Under the pieces are notes generated by a model that was not told the origin of the DNA, searched no databases, and was given only the letters and a program-made list of their open reading frames with translations. Positions 52,284 through 61,004 of a stretch of DNA of 64,000 bases are shown here, piece by piece. The stretch's first letter is position 1. Each line of letters opens with the position of its first letter. The stretch comes from BCD1 sp965230565. Lineage in GTDB: Bacteria; Bacteroidota; Bacteroidia; Chitinophagales; Saprospiraceae. The translations under genes were made by a program, and so were the position numbers. The stretch spans positions 310,001 to 374,000 of the forward strand of contig CBDDLH010000007.1 in assembly GCA_965230565.1 (NCBI GenBank), written 5' to 3'.

Positions 52284-54475
52284 AAAATATAATTCTACTA
52301 TTCAGTTTGCTAATTAGCGGAGTCCTTTCTGCACAGCAATATGTGGTCAAGGGAACCGTAACCGACGGGAGTGAAGCCATAGGCTACTGCAACATCTACA
52401 TGGAGAATTCCCTGAACGGAACTTATTCTGATCTGGATGGCAATTTTGAGCTCATCCTGAATCATTCCGAGCAACCCGTAAAAATTATTTTCTCCTATGT
52501 GGGGTGTCAGAACTACGAATTGGAAGGTACCCCAAAGGAACTTGCGGCAGAAGAGATTTCCATTATCCTAAACTACGATGCCAGCCTTGATGAAATCGTG
52601 GTTTTCGGAGAGAAAAAAGTGGAAGCTGGTTATATCTCAGGACTTTCATCCATTGATATCATCACAACACCAACAGCATTGGGAGATGCTCTGGCCGCTA
52701 TTTCATCTTCATTGCCAGGGAATCAGATTGATCCAAATGATGGCAGATTTTTCGTGCGAGGAGGAGACCATTACGAAACAAAGATTTTCGTAAATAACAT
52801 GAATGTTCACACGCCCTTCAACACCAATGGGCCGAACATGCCAAACCGCGGGCGTTTTTCTCCTTTCCTTTTTGATGGTATGTCCTTCTCAGCCGGCGGT
52901 TTTGAAGCTGAATACGGCAGAGCTCTTTCCAGTGTACTTTTAATGGACACCAAAGACGCCCCCAAAAAGGAAGAAATGGAAGTATCGGTAAAGAGCGTTG
53001 GAATCGATGCAGGGATCAACAAGATCATTACTGATGATTTTTCCTTAACCGCTACGGCAGAATATACTCACCTTGGCCCCTACAGAAGTTTGTTCCCTTC
53101 CCGGTATGAATGGCATGAGGACTATAATACTTTAGCCGGGGAAATTAGCAGTGTGGTAAATTTGGGTAACAACGGCACTTTTAAGACTTACAACAAATAC
53201 GATCAGACACGTCTTGACTATGAGCGTTTTGATCTGGGCTTTGGAAGAGATATCAACACCAAGATATACGAGAATAACTTCTATTCCAACAACGTGGCTT
53301 ACGTACCTGTCAACGACAAATTCAAGCTTACGTCAGGATTCGTATTTTCCCATAACCAAAGGGATATTTACGGGGTATTTTCTCACGCTGACAACTCCTT
53401 TGTTATTGACAAGCTGATGCATTTCAAATCAAAAGGGGAATACCATTTTGACGACATCAACTTAAAGGTCAAAGCCGGAGTGGAATTATTCCTGAACACC
53501 TATTCCATTGATTACACCGACAACTTTACTGAGAATCAATTCTATGGAGAAATTGATAACCACCAGTTAGGATCTTTTGTGGATATTGAATGGAAACTGG
53601 CTCCTAAAGTAAAAATAAAAACAGGCGTAAGGTATGATCATTCCGTCCGCATGCAGGAAGATGCTTTCTCTCCAAGAGTGCGTTTGGAATACGAGATCTT
53701 CCCAAACTTCACAGCCTCTCCATATGCCGGGGTTTTCCATCAAGTACCTCAAAATGGACATTTGATATTTGATTTTGAAAAAAACCTGCAAAGTGAACGG
53801 GCAGACCAATATGGATTCAATGCCTTTTGGAAAAAGGACAAGCGGGTTATGTTTCTGGACATTTACAAAAAAGACTACAGCAAACTCGTTAAATACGATT
53901 TTGAATCGAATGGCACCAACCCTTCCAACTTCAACAACCTCGGAAGCGGATATGCCAACGGACTGGACTTCTTTTTCTGGGATCGCAAGACCTTTAAAAA
54001 CCTGGAATATCGAGTTTCCTATACTCTCATAGATGCAAAACGAGATTACGAAAATTATCCGGGGATTGTTTACCCAAGGTTTTATTCCAAGCACAACGCT
54101 TCTGCAGTTGTAAAATACTGGAGCGACAAGCTGAGAAGCCTGATCAGCGTTTCCTACACTTATTCAAGCGGGAGGCCATACACTAATCCAAACAAGGAAG
54201 GCTTTAACAACAATTTTACCAAGCCGTTCAACAGTGTAAACCTGAGCTGGTCCTTTTTGGCTACGGATAAACTGTTCATTTACGGATCAGTTTCCAACAT
54301 ATTTAACTTCAAAAACATTGCCTCCTACGATTATTCCCGCGAGCCGGACGATAATGGAGTATATGAGGAACAGGTTATTTACCCATCTTCAGACCAATTC
54401 TTCTTCGTTGGAATGTTCTACAGGTTTAGCACGACACAAGATGCACGGGAGAAAATCCGTGAGATAAACAATTAA
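52280..54475 (+). CDS. TonB-dependent receptor (second of the locus)
   Basis: 731 aa; signal peptide MKNIILLFSLLISGVLSAQQ, CarboxypepD_reg-like domain about 22-100 (VVKGTVTDGSEAIGYCNIYM), plug about 110-240 (RFFVRGGDHYETKIFVNNMN), barrel ending FFFVGMFYRFSTTQDAREK. It is a paralogue of the receptor at 37217. Its start overlaps the acyltransferase stop (ATGA), so at least part of the locus is co-translated with the biosynthetic enzymes, tying receptor and synthesis together; it may take back, export or sense the product. Confidence 0.92.
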   Translation: MKNIILLFSLLISGVLSAQQYVVKGTVTDGSEAIGYCNIYMENSLNGTYSDLDGNFELILNHSEQPVKIIFSYVGCQNYELEGTPKELAAEEISIILNYDASLDEIVVFGEKKVEAGYISGLSSIDIITTPTALGDALAAISSSLPGNQIDPNDGRFFVRGGDHYETKIFVNNMNVHTPFNTNGPNMPNRGRFSPFLFDGMSFSAGGFEAEYGRALSSVLLMDTKDAPKKEEMEVSVKSVGIDAGINKIITDDFSLTATAEYTHLGPYRSLFPSRYEWHEDYNTLAGEISSVVNLGNNGTFKTYNKYDQTRLDYERFDLGFGRDINTKIYENNFYSNNVAYVPVNDKFKLTSGFVFSHNQRDIYGVFSHADNSFVIDKLMHFKSKGEYHFDDINLKVKAGVELFLNTYSIDYTDNFTENQFYGEIDNHQLGSFVDIEWKLAPKVKIKTGVRYDHSVRMQEDAFSPRVRLEYEIFPNFTASPYAGVFHQVPQNGHLIFDFEKNLQSERADQYGFNAFWKKDKRVMFLDIYKKDYSKLVKYDFESNGTNPSNFNNLGSGYANGLDFFFWDRKTFKNLEYRVSYTLIDAKRDYENYPGIVYPRFYSKHNASAVVKYWSDKLRSLISVSYTYSSGRPYTNPNKEGFNNNFTKPFNSVNLSWSFLATDKLFIYGSVSNIFNFKNIASYDYSREPDDNGVYEEQVIYPSSDQFFFVGMFYRFSTTQDAREKIREINN

Positions 54476-54482
54476 ATAATCA

Positions 54483-54600
54483 AAGTTGCGGGTTACGCGT
54501 TGCGAACTGGATCTTTTTAGCTGGTTTTTCAGATCATCCTATTTGTTGACAAATTAACCAGTAACCAGCAACCAGAAACCAGCAACCAGCAACCAGCAAC
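54483..54600. repeat. AACCAGCAACC tandem repeat block
   Basis: Contains GTTGCGGGTTACGCGTTGCG at its 5' part and six to seven degenerate copies of a 7-8 base unit (AACCAGC/AACCAGTA) at 54557-54599. It faces the opposite strand sense to the block at 39435. Located between the second receptor and the DUF2141 gene. Confidence 0.6.
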
Positions 54601-54632
54601 TTTTATTCATTAACTTTCAAAATTTTTAAATC

Positions 54633-55064
54633 ATGACAAAGATTAAATTATTGACATTACTCGCAGCAATGCTGGCAACAACTTTCCTGTTCGCTCAAGA
54701 CAGCAACCCACAGTTGAAAATCAACTTTTCCACTAAAGGTAAAAAAGGCATTCTCTATGTGGCCGTTTACGATAACGATGCTGATTACATGAAAAACAAA
54801 GTTCAAAAACTGAAATTGGACATGTCTGATGGGGAGAACGCTCAATTGGTCGTTGAAGATTTAACGGAAGGAAAGGATTATGCATTTACTTGTTTCCTGG
54901 ACATGAACAACAACCAGAAGCTTGACAAAAATGTATTCGGAATGCCTGTTGAACCTTACGGGTTCTCCAGAAACACCAAAGGCATGTTTGGACCTCCTTC
55001 CTTCAATGACACCAAGTTGAATTTTAAGCAAGAAGACAATCCTGTTAGCATCATCGTAGATTAA
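54633..55064 (+). CDS. DUF2141 secreted protein
   Basis: 143 aa: signal peptide (MTKIKLLTLLAAMLATTFLFAQ) and a compact beta-sandwich with the DUF2141 marks LYVAVYDNDADYM, GKDYAFTCFLDMNNNQKLDKNVFGMPVEPYGFS and the C-terminal FNDTKLNF. The FLDMNNNQKLD segment resembles an EF-hand-like calcium loop. Such proteins occur next to TonB receptors and outer-membrane export genes. No catalytic role known. Confidence 0.85.
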   Translation: MTKIKLLTLLAAMLATTFLFAQDSNPQLKINFSTKGKKGILYVAVYDNDADYMKNKVQKLKLDMSDGENAQLVVEDLTEGKDYAFTCFLDMNNNQKLDKNVFGMPVEPYGFSRNTKGMFGPPSFNDTKLNFKQEDNPVSIIVD

Positions 55065-55071
55065 TATTATC

Positions 55072-55755
55072 ATGAACAATACACAAAAAATTTGGCTGAC
55101 CATCTGCATTTTCCTTAGCGGAACCCTTTTCGTGAATGGTCAAAGCTCCATCAGTGAGCAAAAGCTTGACAGCATCATTCAGGTTTGCATTGCCAAAATT
55201 GATGCAGAAGAAACTTTGGGTAATATGATGTGGTCAGCCAATATGATGGAAAGAGTAGTTAACCTGAACAACTCCTGGTCCAGCAATTATTACCTCTGTT
55301 ATTTTTACCTGTTGGTAGCCATGGAAATGGATAATGAAGACCAGAAAATGGTTTATTACAATTCATTTATGAAGCAATATGAAGTTGCTGAAAAACTGGC
55401 AAAAACCGATCAGGAAAAAAGTGAGTTATTAACGCTGTTGGCTTTTCTAAAAATAGATCTCCTGACGGTCGACCCATTGAAATATGGCAAAGAGTTAAGC
55501 GGTGAGATCACCGACTTATTCAACGAGGCCATTGAGTTATTCCCGAATAACCCGCGGGCTATCTATCTAAATGCCATCTATAAAACAGGCATGGCCAACT
55601 TTTTCAAAAAAGAGGGAAATTTTTGCAATGAATTTCTGCAAGCCAATAAATTATTCATCAAGGCTTATGTCCACCAGGACAACTACCTCTTACCAAAATG
55701 GGGTGCTGAACACAATAGTGTTCTAATAATGAGTTGTTATGGCGAAAATAATTGA
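55072..55755 (+). CDS. Secreted TPR-like protein (paralogue of the 39610 lipoprotein)
   Basis: 227 aa with signal sequence (ICIFLSGTLFVNGQS), but no lipobox Cys, unlike its paralogue. Helical TPR-like core; shared sequence NNPRAIYLNAIYKTG...FCNEFLQANKLF...LPKWGAEHN with the 240-aa lipoprotein at 39610. The pattern of receptor plus TPR-like protein on both flanks implies a duplicated receptor/partner module. The gap to the upstream gene is 7 bases. Confidence 0.75.
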   Translation: MNNTQKIWLTICIFLSGTLFVNGQSSISEQKLDSIIQVCIAKIDAEETLGNMMWSANMMERVVNLNNSWSSNYYLCYFYLLVAMEMDNEDQKMVYYNSFMKQYEVAEKLAKTDQEKSELLTLLAFLKIDLLTVDPLKYGKELSGEITDLFNEAIELFPNNPRAIYLNAIYKTGMANFFKKEGNFCNEFLQANKLFIKAYVHQDNYLLPKWGAEHNSVLIMSCYGENN

Positions 55756-55900
55756 GTATATTAAATACGTCAACACTCATTGGAAATCCAGACATTAATT
55801 TTGATCTTTGTAATATCAGGGAAGTCAAAGGCATGTACAGTGCTTTTGACACCCCCTGAAATTACGAATTCCCCTTGACTGGCTGTTAAAAACCAGGATT

Positions 55901-56752
55901 ATGGATGCCAGAATTATACTCATTTGCTACTGGATTTGGCTTCCCTTTGCGGGATTTAGTCAAAGTAACTCCGATGTTCCCGGCAAGTCCGGTTCCATTT
56001 ACATCGGCCTGGAATCGGGCATAACGTCCACGGCATTCAGAGACTGGGCCACTTCTCCCTTATTTTATCGTGGAAAATCACCGTGGTTCTCCGCATCTTT
56101 CATCAAGTTAAAGCCCTCTCGACGATCAAATTTGAGTTTCAGCTATTCATCAGGCAACTTTTTCACCAAAACAGAGCGACAAATTTATGTTAGCCAAGTT
56201 CAGTGGTTCCGTGTAGATTACTCCAGATTATACGCTTTAAAAAAACGGCGTAAGCACGGATGGAACTTTGAACTCGGAGGAGAGCTGAGTTTTTTCGGAG
56301 ATTTCCGCAGTAACCCCAATCTTTTGAATAACTCATTTGGAAATGAATATTTCGGTACCTTATCCGCAAGTTCAGCCGTTTCTAAGGATATTTCCAGAAA
56401 AGCTTCTAAAGAAGGTAAATTCCTTTTCTTTAAATACAAACTCAATCCCCGAAAACGACAAATTAGGGTATATCTGACGCCCGGTCTGCTTAATGCAGTT
56501 TACCGTAATGATTTTAGTTACATAAACCAATCTTCGATACTCAACGAACCTAACATTTATGATAATTACCGATTGAAAATCCCGTCAGGGATGCGCTTTC
56601 GCTCTGGAATCGATTACACTTTTTTCCTCAACAATAATAATGGATTTCAGATTGGGTATGAGTGGAATTTCAATAAAAGCAGTTTCACTTCAAAGAGCTT
56701 TGAAATGGCCAGCCATTTAATAAAAGGCACCATTTTGTTCAACGTTAAATAA
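55901..56752 (+). CDS. Outer-membrane beta-barrel-like protein
   Basis: 283 aa with signal peptide (IILICYWIWLPFAGFSQS) and alternating short amphipathic strands to the C-terminus, consistent with a small outer-membrane barrel (SNLSFSYSSGNFF, GFQIGYEWNF, IKGTILFNVK). No family name could be given. It is 6 bases upstream of the S41 protease gene, so they are probably co-transcribed. It may be a channel or export component for the product. Confidence 0.6.
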   Translation: MDARIILICYWIWLPFAGFSQSNSDVPGKSGSIYIGLESGITSTAFRDWATSPLFYRGKSPWFSASFIKLKPSRRSNLSFSYSSGNFFTKTERQIYVSQVQWFRVDYSRLYALKKRRKHGWNFELGGELSFFGDFRSNPNLLNNSFGNEYFGTLSASSAVSKDISRKASKEGKFLFFKYKLNPRKRQIRVYLTPGLLNAVYRNDFSYINQSSILNEPNIYDNYRLKIPSGMRFRSGIDYTFFLNNNNGFQIGYEWNFNKSSFTSKSFEMASHLIKGTILFNVK

Positions 56753-56758
56753 ATATTC

Positions 56759-57760
56759 ATGCGTAGATATTTGTTCATATTGTTTTTACCTGCTGTTTTA
56801 CTATCCTGCGAAAAACTGGTATTAAAAGAAGATTATTCTACAACGGATGCCTACGTAAATTTTGCATATTTATGGCATGCCTGTGATGAACAGTACGCCT
56901 ATTTTGACCTCAAAGGCATCAACTGGGACGAGACCAGGCAGCTATATGAAAACCAGGTTTCTCCAGGCATTTCTGACGACTCCTTATTTAAAGTCCTGGG
57001 CAATATGCTTAAAGAATTAAAAGACGACCACACCAACCTCATCTCCAATTTTAATGTATCTTTCTTTGGAACAGTATTTCAGGGGAGTGATAATTTTGAT
57101 TGGCGCATCATCGAAGATAATTATCTGTCACAGGAATATTACCATTCCGGACCCTTCCTGCATGATTTTATTGAGAATGGAGAGGTAGGATATATCAGGC
57201 TCAATAACTTTACCAGTACCATCAACAACGCTAACCTGGATTTCATCCTCACGAGATATAAAGACACCAAAGGACTGATCCTCGATCTAAGAGAAAACGG
57301 AGGAGGTGCCATTTCCGGAGTTTTTAAAATACTCAGCCGCTTTGTGGATAAAGAGACGCTCGTTTATTATTCCAGAATCAAGAACGGTCCCGGACATAAT
57401 GATTTTTCTGAGCCGGAGGCAGCATATCTTTCGCCTTACTCAGGCACAACCTACCTAAAAAAGGTATTTATTTTGACAGACAGAGGCACCTACAGCGCAG
57501 GCTCTTTTACCGCTTTGGCAGCTAAAGAAATTCACAATATTACTTTGGTTGGAGATACCACCGGAGGCGGGCTGGGGCTGCCCAATGGCGGTCAATTACC
57601 CAATGGTTGGACTTACCGCTTTTCCATATCTCAGGCCCTTACAACGGACTTTGATCCTTCTTTCGAAAACGGTGTTCCTCCGGACGTTATTCAATTGTTT
57701 GACTGGAATGACCGCACCAAGGATGAAGTTATCGAAAAGGTTTTGAGGGATTTATTGTAG
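56759..57760 (+). CDS. S41 (C-terminal processing-like) protease lipoprotein
   Basis: 333 aa; lipobox VLLSC (Cys about 17). The S41/tail-specific protease core is visible: DDHTNLIS (about residue 83), GYIRLNNFTS (about 142), LILDLRENGGGAISG (about 176-190), ILTDRGTYSAGSFTALAAKEI with the candidate nucleophile Ser, and VGDTTGGGLGLP. No PDZ domain is obvious between them. It acts outside the cytoplasm; a role in cleaving the precursor leader or in product maturation is possible but unproven. Confidence 0.85.
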   Translation: MRRYLFILFLPAVLLSCEKLVLKEDYSTTDAYVNFAYLWHACDEQYAYFDLKGINWDETRQLYENQVSPGISDDSLFKVLGNMLKELKDDHTNLISNFNVSFFGTVFQGSDNFDWRIIEDNYLSQEYYHSGPFLHDFIENGEVGYIRLNNFTSTINNANLDFILTRYKDTKGLILDLRENGGGAISGVFKILSRFVDKETLVYYSRIKNGPGHNDFSEPEAAYLSPYSGTTYLKKVFILTDRGTYSAGSFTALAAKEIHNITLVGDTTGGGLGLPNGGQLPNGWTYRFSISQALTTDFDPSFENGVPPDVIQLFDWNDRTKDEVIEKVLRDLL

Positions 57761-57919
57761 GAAGCTGCAGCTTTTGGTTTTCTATCCACCAGCCTTTAAG
57801 GCAATTATACTTTTAGAACTATTTCCTTAAAAAATGGTTATTATTGGTTGTTCTCCTCATTTCAGAAAATTTGACCAGCTATTCCCCAAAGAATAACCAA
57901 CACCCATAATTGATAGAAA

Positions 57920-59656
57920 ATGAGCAAATCCAGAGTCAGCATAGCCAAAGTATTTAAACAAATCGTTTGGCCTCACAGATATTTCATTTTTTTAGGTCTT
58001 GTTTTAATCGTCATCAGCAGAGCGGCCAGCCTTGTCACTCCCTGGGCAAGTAAATATCTCATTGACGATGTCATTGCCAATGGTGATATTCCAATGCTCA
58101 AAAGACTTATCACTTATATTGTTATTGCGATCATTGTTCAGGCAATCACCTCTTTTTCCCTTACACGATTATTAAGTGTAGAAGCCCAGAATTTGATTTC
58201 AAAACTAAGGGTTCAGGTCCAGGAGAAAGTGTTGTCATTACCGATCAACTTTTTTGATAATAATAAATCCGGAGCTCTGGTAGCGAGGATCATGAGTGAT
58301 GTTAATGGAGTCCGGAACCTGATTGGAACGGGCCTTGTCCAAATGGTCGGAGGAATCCTGACCGCTATTGCTTCTTTTTTCCTTCTTTTGCAAATCAGCC
58401 CCAGGATGACCTTGTATGTTCTGCTTCCGATCGGCATTTTCGGATTCATATCCCTGAAAGCCTTCAGTAAAATCCGTCCGATTTTTCGAAGAAGAAGAGT
58501 GATCAATTCTGAAGTTACGGGAAGACTCACCGAGACCCTGAACGGTATCAGGGTGATCAAAGGATTTAATGCGGAAGGGCAGGAATCATCCACTTTCGAA
58601 AAAGGTGTTGAAAAATTATTCCTCAACGTTAAAAAAAGTCTGACCACTACGGCTCTTGTTTCAAGCGCCTCTACCCTATTATTAGGTTTTGCCTCCGCCG
58701 GGATTATGGCTATTGGCGGTTATCTCATTATTGAGGATAGCCTGACTATCGGAGAATTTCTTTCCTTCACTTTATATCTGGGTTTCATGATTACACCCAT
58801 CATGCAAATGAGTAATATCGGCAGCCAGATCACGGAAGCCTTTGCCGGACTGGACCGAACGGAAGAATTGATGAATACGCCTTCTGAATCAGACAACCCC
58901 GACCGAACAGAAAAAATCGAAAATATCCATGGAGATATCCGTTTCAAGAATGTAACCTTCGCCTATGAAGAAGGAAAGGATGTGTTACATGGCATCAGCT
59001 TTGGTGCTCCGGCCGGAAGTGTCACCGCCCTGGTAGGAACCTCGGGATCAGGCAAATCAACTATTGCCGGTCTTGTTGCCTCCTTTATTGCTCTCCAAAG
59101 CGGCCAAATTACCGTAGATAAGTACGATCTATCCAAAGCTGTTCTTTCAGATTACCGAAAACACCTCGGAGTCGTATTACAGGATGATTTCCTTTTTGAA
59201 GGAACAATCCGCGAAAATATCCTCTTCCCGCGTCCGGATGCTTCGGAGGAAGATTTGTTACATGCAGTCAAAACTGCCCATATTAAGGAATTTACCGACA
59301 GGTTTGAAGATGGTCTGGAAACCGTGATCGGTGAACGGGGGATCAAATTATCGGGTGGTCAGCGGCAACGGATAGCTATTGCCAGAGCAGTTCTTGCCGA
59401 TCCCAAAATCCTGATTCTGGATGAAGCAACCTCTAATTTAGATACAGAAAGTGAAGCGTTCATCCAGGCCAGTCTTTCAGAGTTGATGAAGGGCCGGACC
59501 ACTTTTGTGATTGCCCATAGGTTGAGCACCATTCGCAAAGCTGATCAGATTCTTGTCATTGAAGAAGGAAGAATTGAAGAACAGGGGACACATGATGAAT
59601 TGATAGCACTACGGGGTAGGTATTATGAGCTGTTTACCTATCAGGCTAGGATTTAG
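57920..59656 (+). CDS. MsbA-like ABC exporter (half-transporter)
   Basis: 578 aa: N-terminal six-helix exporter fold (residues about 15-320) and nucleotide-binding domain with Walker A GTSGSGKST (about 375), signature LSGGQRQRI (about 477), Walker B ILILDEATSNLD and H-loop IAHRLST. No C39 peptidase domain precedes it, so it is not a peptidase-containing bacteriocin exporter. It may export the lipopeptide or an unrelated lipid; it lies 159 bases after the S41 gene with a palindrome (AAGCTGCAGCTT) at the boundary, so its membership of the locus is uncertain. Confidence 0.88.
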   Translation: MSKSRVSIAKVFKQIVWPHRYFIFLGLVLIVISRAASLVTPWASKYLIDDVIANGDIPMLKRLITYIVIAIIVQAITSFSLTRLLSVEAQNLISKLRVQVQEKVLSLPINFFDNNKSGALVARIMSDVNGVRNLIGTGLVQMVGGILTAIASFFLLLQISPRMTLYVLLPIGIFGFISLKAFSKIRPIFRRRRVINSEVTGRLTETLNGIRVIKGFNAEGQESSTFEKGVEKLFLNVKKSLTTTALVSSASTLLLGFASAGIMAIGGYLIIEDSLTIGEFLSFTLYLGFMITPIMQMSNIGSQITEAFAGLDRTEELMNTPSESDNPDRTEKIENIHGDIRFKNVTFAYEEGKDVLHGISFGAPAGSVTALVGTSGSGKSTIAGLVASFIALQSGQITVDKYDLSKAVLSDYRKHLGVVLQDDFLFEGTIRENILFPRPDASEEDLLHAVKTAHIKEFTDRFEDGLETVIGERGIKLSGGQRQRIAIARAVLADPKILILDEATSNLDTESEAFIQASLSELMKGRTTFVIAHRLSTIRKADQILVIEEGRIEEQGTHDELIALRGRYYELFTYQARI

Positions 59657-59672
59657 AAAAATGATTCAAAGA

Positions 59673-59847
59673 AAAGGCCTAAAGGCCTGGTACTGGTTTT
59701 ACTTCATACACCGGCTTAAAAGCCGGTGCAATCCAGTTGTTTCCCATAATTGTAAATGAATCTGTAAAGAATGGCTTATTTATTGCTCCGTCCTTTAAGG
59801 GCGGAGAGCAAATCAGCCTCAAAGCCCTTAGGCCTTGAGGCCTTTTT
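59673..59847. mobile_element. MITE-like palindromic element
   Basis: Outer arms AAAAGGCCTaAAGGCC (59673-59688) and GGCCTTGAGGCCTTTTT (59831-59847) are near-perfect inverted repeats and each is itself a hairpin. Inside are two more hairpins: CACCGGCTTAAAAGCCGGTG (59709-59728) and CTCCGTCCTTTAAGGGCGGAG (59786-59806). About 175 bases, no coding potential. Resembles REP/MITE-type dispersed elements of Bacteroidota; the right arm has a T tract and may also terminate the ABC gene. Confidence 0.65.
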
Positions 59848-59903
59848 GTCATATGAAAAAGAGTATCTGGTTACAAATCCAAAAATAGCACAATGTACTA
59901 ATT

Positions 59904-61004
59904 CTAAATAATCTCTTTCCTCAAGCTTGCATACAACTCAAACGTATTCCGGATAGTATCCTTAATGTTCCATTTGGTTTGGATTTGCTTTCGGGCGTTT
60001 TCAGCATACAATTTACGCTTATCAGGGCTGTGGTAAACTTCCAGGATGGCATCGGCAATGGCTTTGGGATCTTTTGACGGAAATACTAATCCACATTCTC
60101 CGTCGACTACCAGGCCTTTATTTCCCGGGATATCCGTGATCAGTGGACAGATACCCAGACTCATGGCTTCGATGACTGCTTTAGTGGTTGCTTCACCATA
60201 AAGGGAAGACAGGACAAAGGCATCACTGGCTTTGACAATGTTGAGTACATCCCTGCGAAAACCAGGGAAATGAACCTTATCTTTATTAGGACTTGAATCG
60301 AGTATTTTTCTGTTTTCAGGAGTGTCCAGATTTCTGCCTACCAGCACATAATGAATGGGCAGATTTACCGGAAGATAATTGGTTGATTTTAACAAAAAAG
60401 GAATTCCCTTCATTGGTCTGGCATTACAAACATTCGTAACGACAAAAGCATTTTCAGGAAGTCCTAAATCTGATAGGTTCGCTGGCTGTACACCATCATA
60501 CCATTCTAGATTATGGCCTTTATGAATGGTAACCGGTTTGTCTTTACCAAAAATTCTGTTGCGTTTTATGAGATCCCTGGTTGCATCTGAAATACAGAAG
60601 ACCTTATCTACTCTCGGGCTCAGGTATTTAAAGTAGGCAGAGGGATCGTACCAATGGATGTTTCCGGTGTAACCACGATATAAAACCACTTTCACCTTCA
60701 CTCCTTTTGCTGCCTGCAAACCTGAAACGATCGCTTTCCCGTTAAACAGATGCATCACGTGATGTCCGCCAGTTCTGAGTTCATTCCGGATAAACCCAAT
60801 TTCTTGCCGATCAAACTTTTTTTCAGGATGAAAATCTATCACTTTGATGCCTGCAGCCTTGAACTTTGGCACATAATCAGCCTGTCCGTAGGTCATGATG
60901 GTTACCTTAACCCCTTGTTTTGCCAGGCCAATAAACAACTCAGCCTCCGGTCTTACGGAACCGGTATCCCTGTAATCGCTGATCACTAAAACGCTTAAAC
61001 TCAA
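59904..61004 (-). CDS. Glycosyltransferase, GT4 family
   Basis: 366 aa, GT-B fold. N-terminal Rossmann-like start (LSVLVISDYRDTGSVRPEAELF) and the C-terminal donor-binding GEATTKAVIEAMSLGICPLITDIPG (about 265-290) with the E-x7-E type motif. It transfers a sugar to a polysaccharide or glycolipid acceptor in the cytoplasm. It shares direction with the glycosyltransferases at 61993 and 63263, suggesting a surface-glycan group interrupted by the plus-strand gene at 61352. Confidence 0.87.
   Translation of the reverse strand: MSLSVLVISDYRDTGSVRPEAELFIGLAKQGVKVTIMTYGQADYVPKFKAAGIKVIDFHPEKKFDRQEIGFIRNELRTGGHHVMHLFNGKAIVSGLQAAKGVKVKVVLYRGYTGNIHWYDPSAYFKYLSPRVDKVFCISDATRDLIKRNRIFGKDKPVTIHKGHNLEWYDGVQPANLSDLGLPENAFVVTNVCNARPMKGIPFLLKSTNYLPVNLPIHYVLVGRNLDTPENRKILDSSPNKDKVHFPGFRRDVLNIVKASDAFVLSSLYGEATTKAVIEAMSLGICPLITDIPGNKGLVVDGECGLVFPSKDPKAIADAILEVYHSPDKRKLYAENARKQIQTKWNIKDTIRNTFELYASLRKEII

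Noticed and set aside
57920..59656. Peptidase-containing (C39) bacteriocin exporter
   Set aside because: The N-terminus goes straight into membrane helices; no C39 domain or Cys/His pair precedes them.
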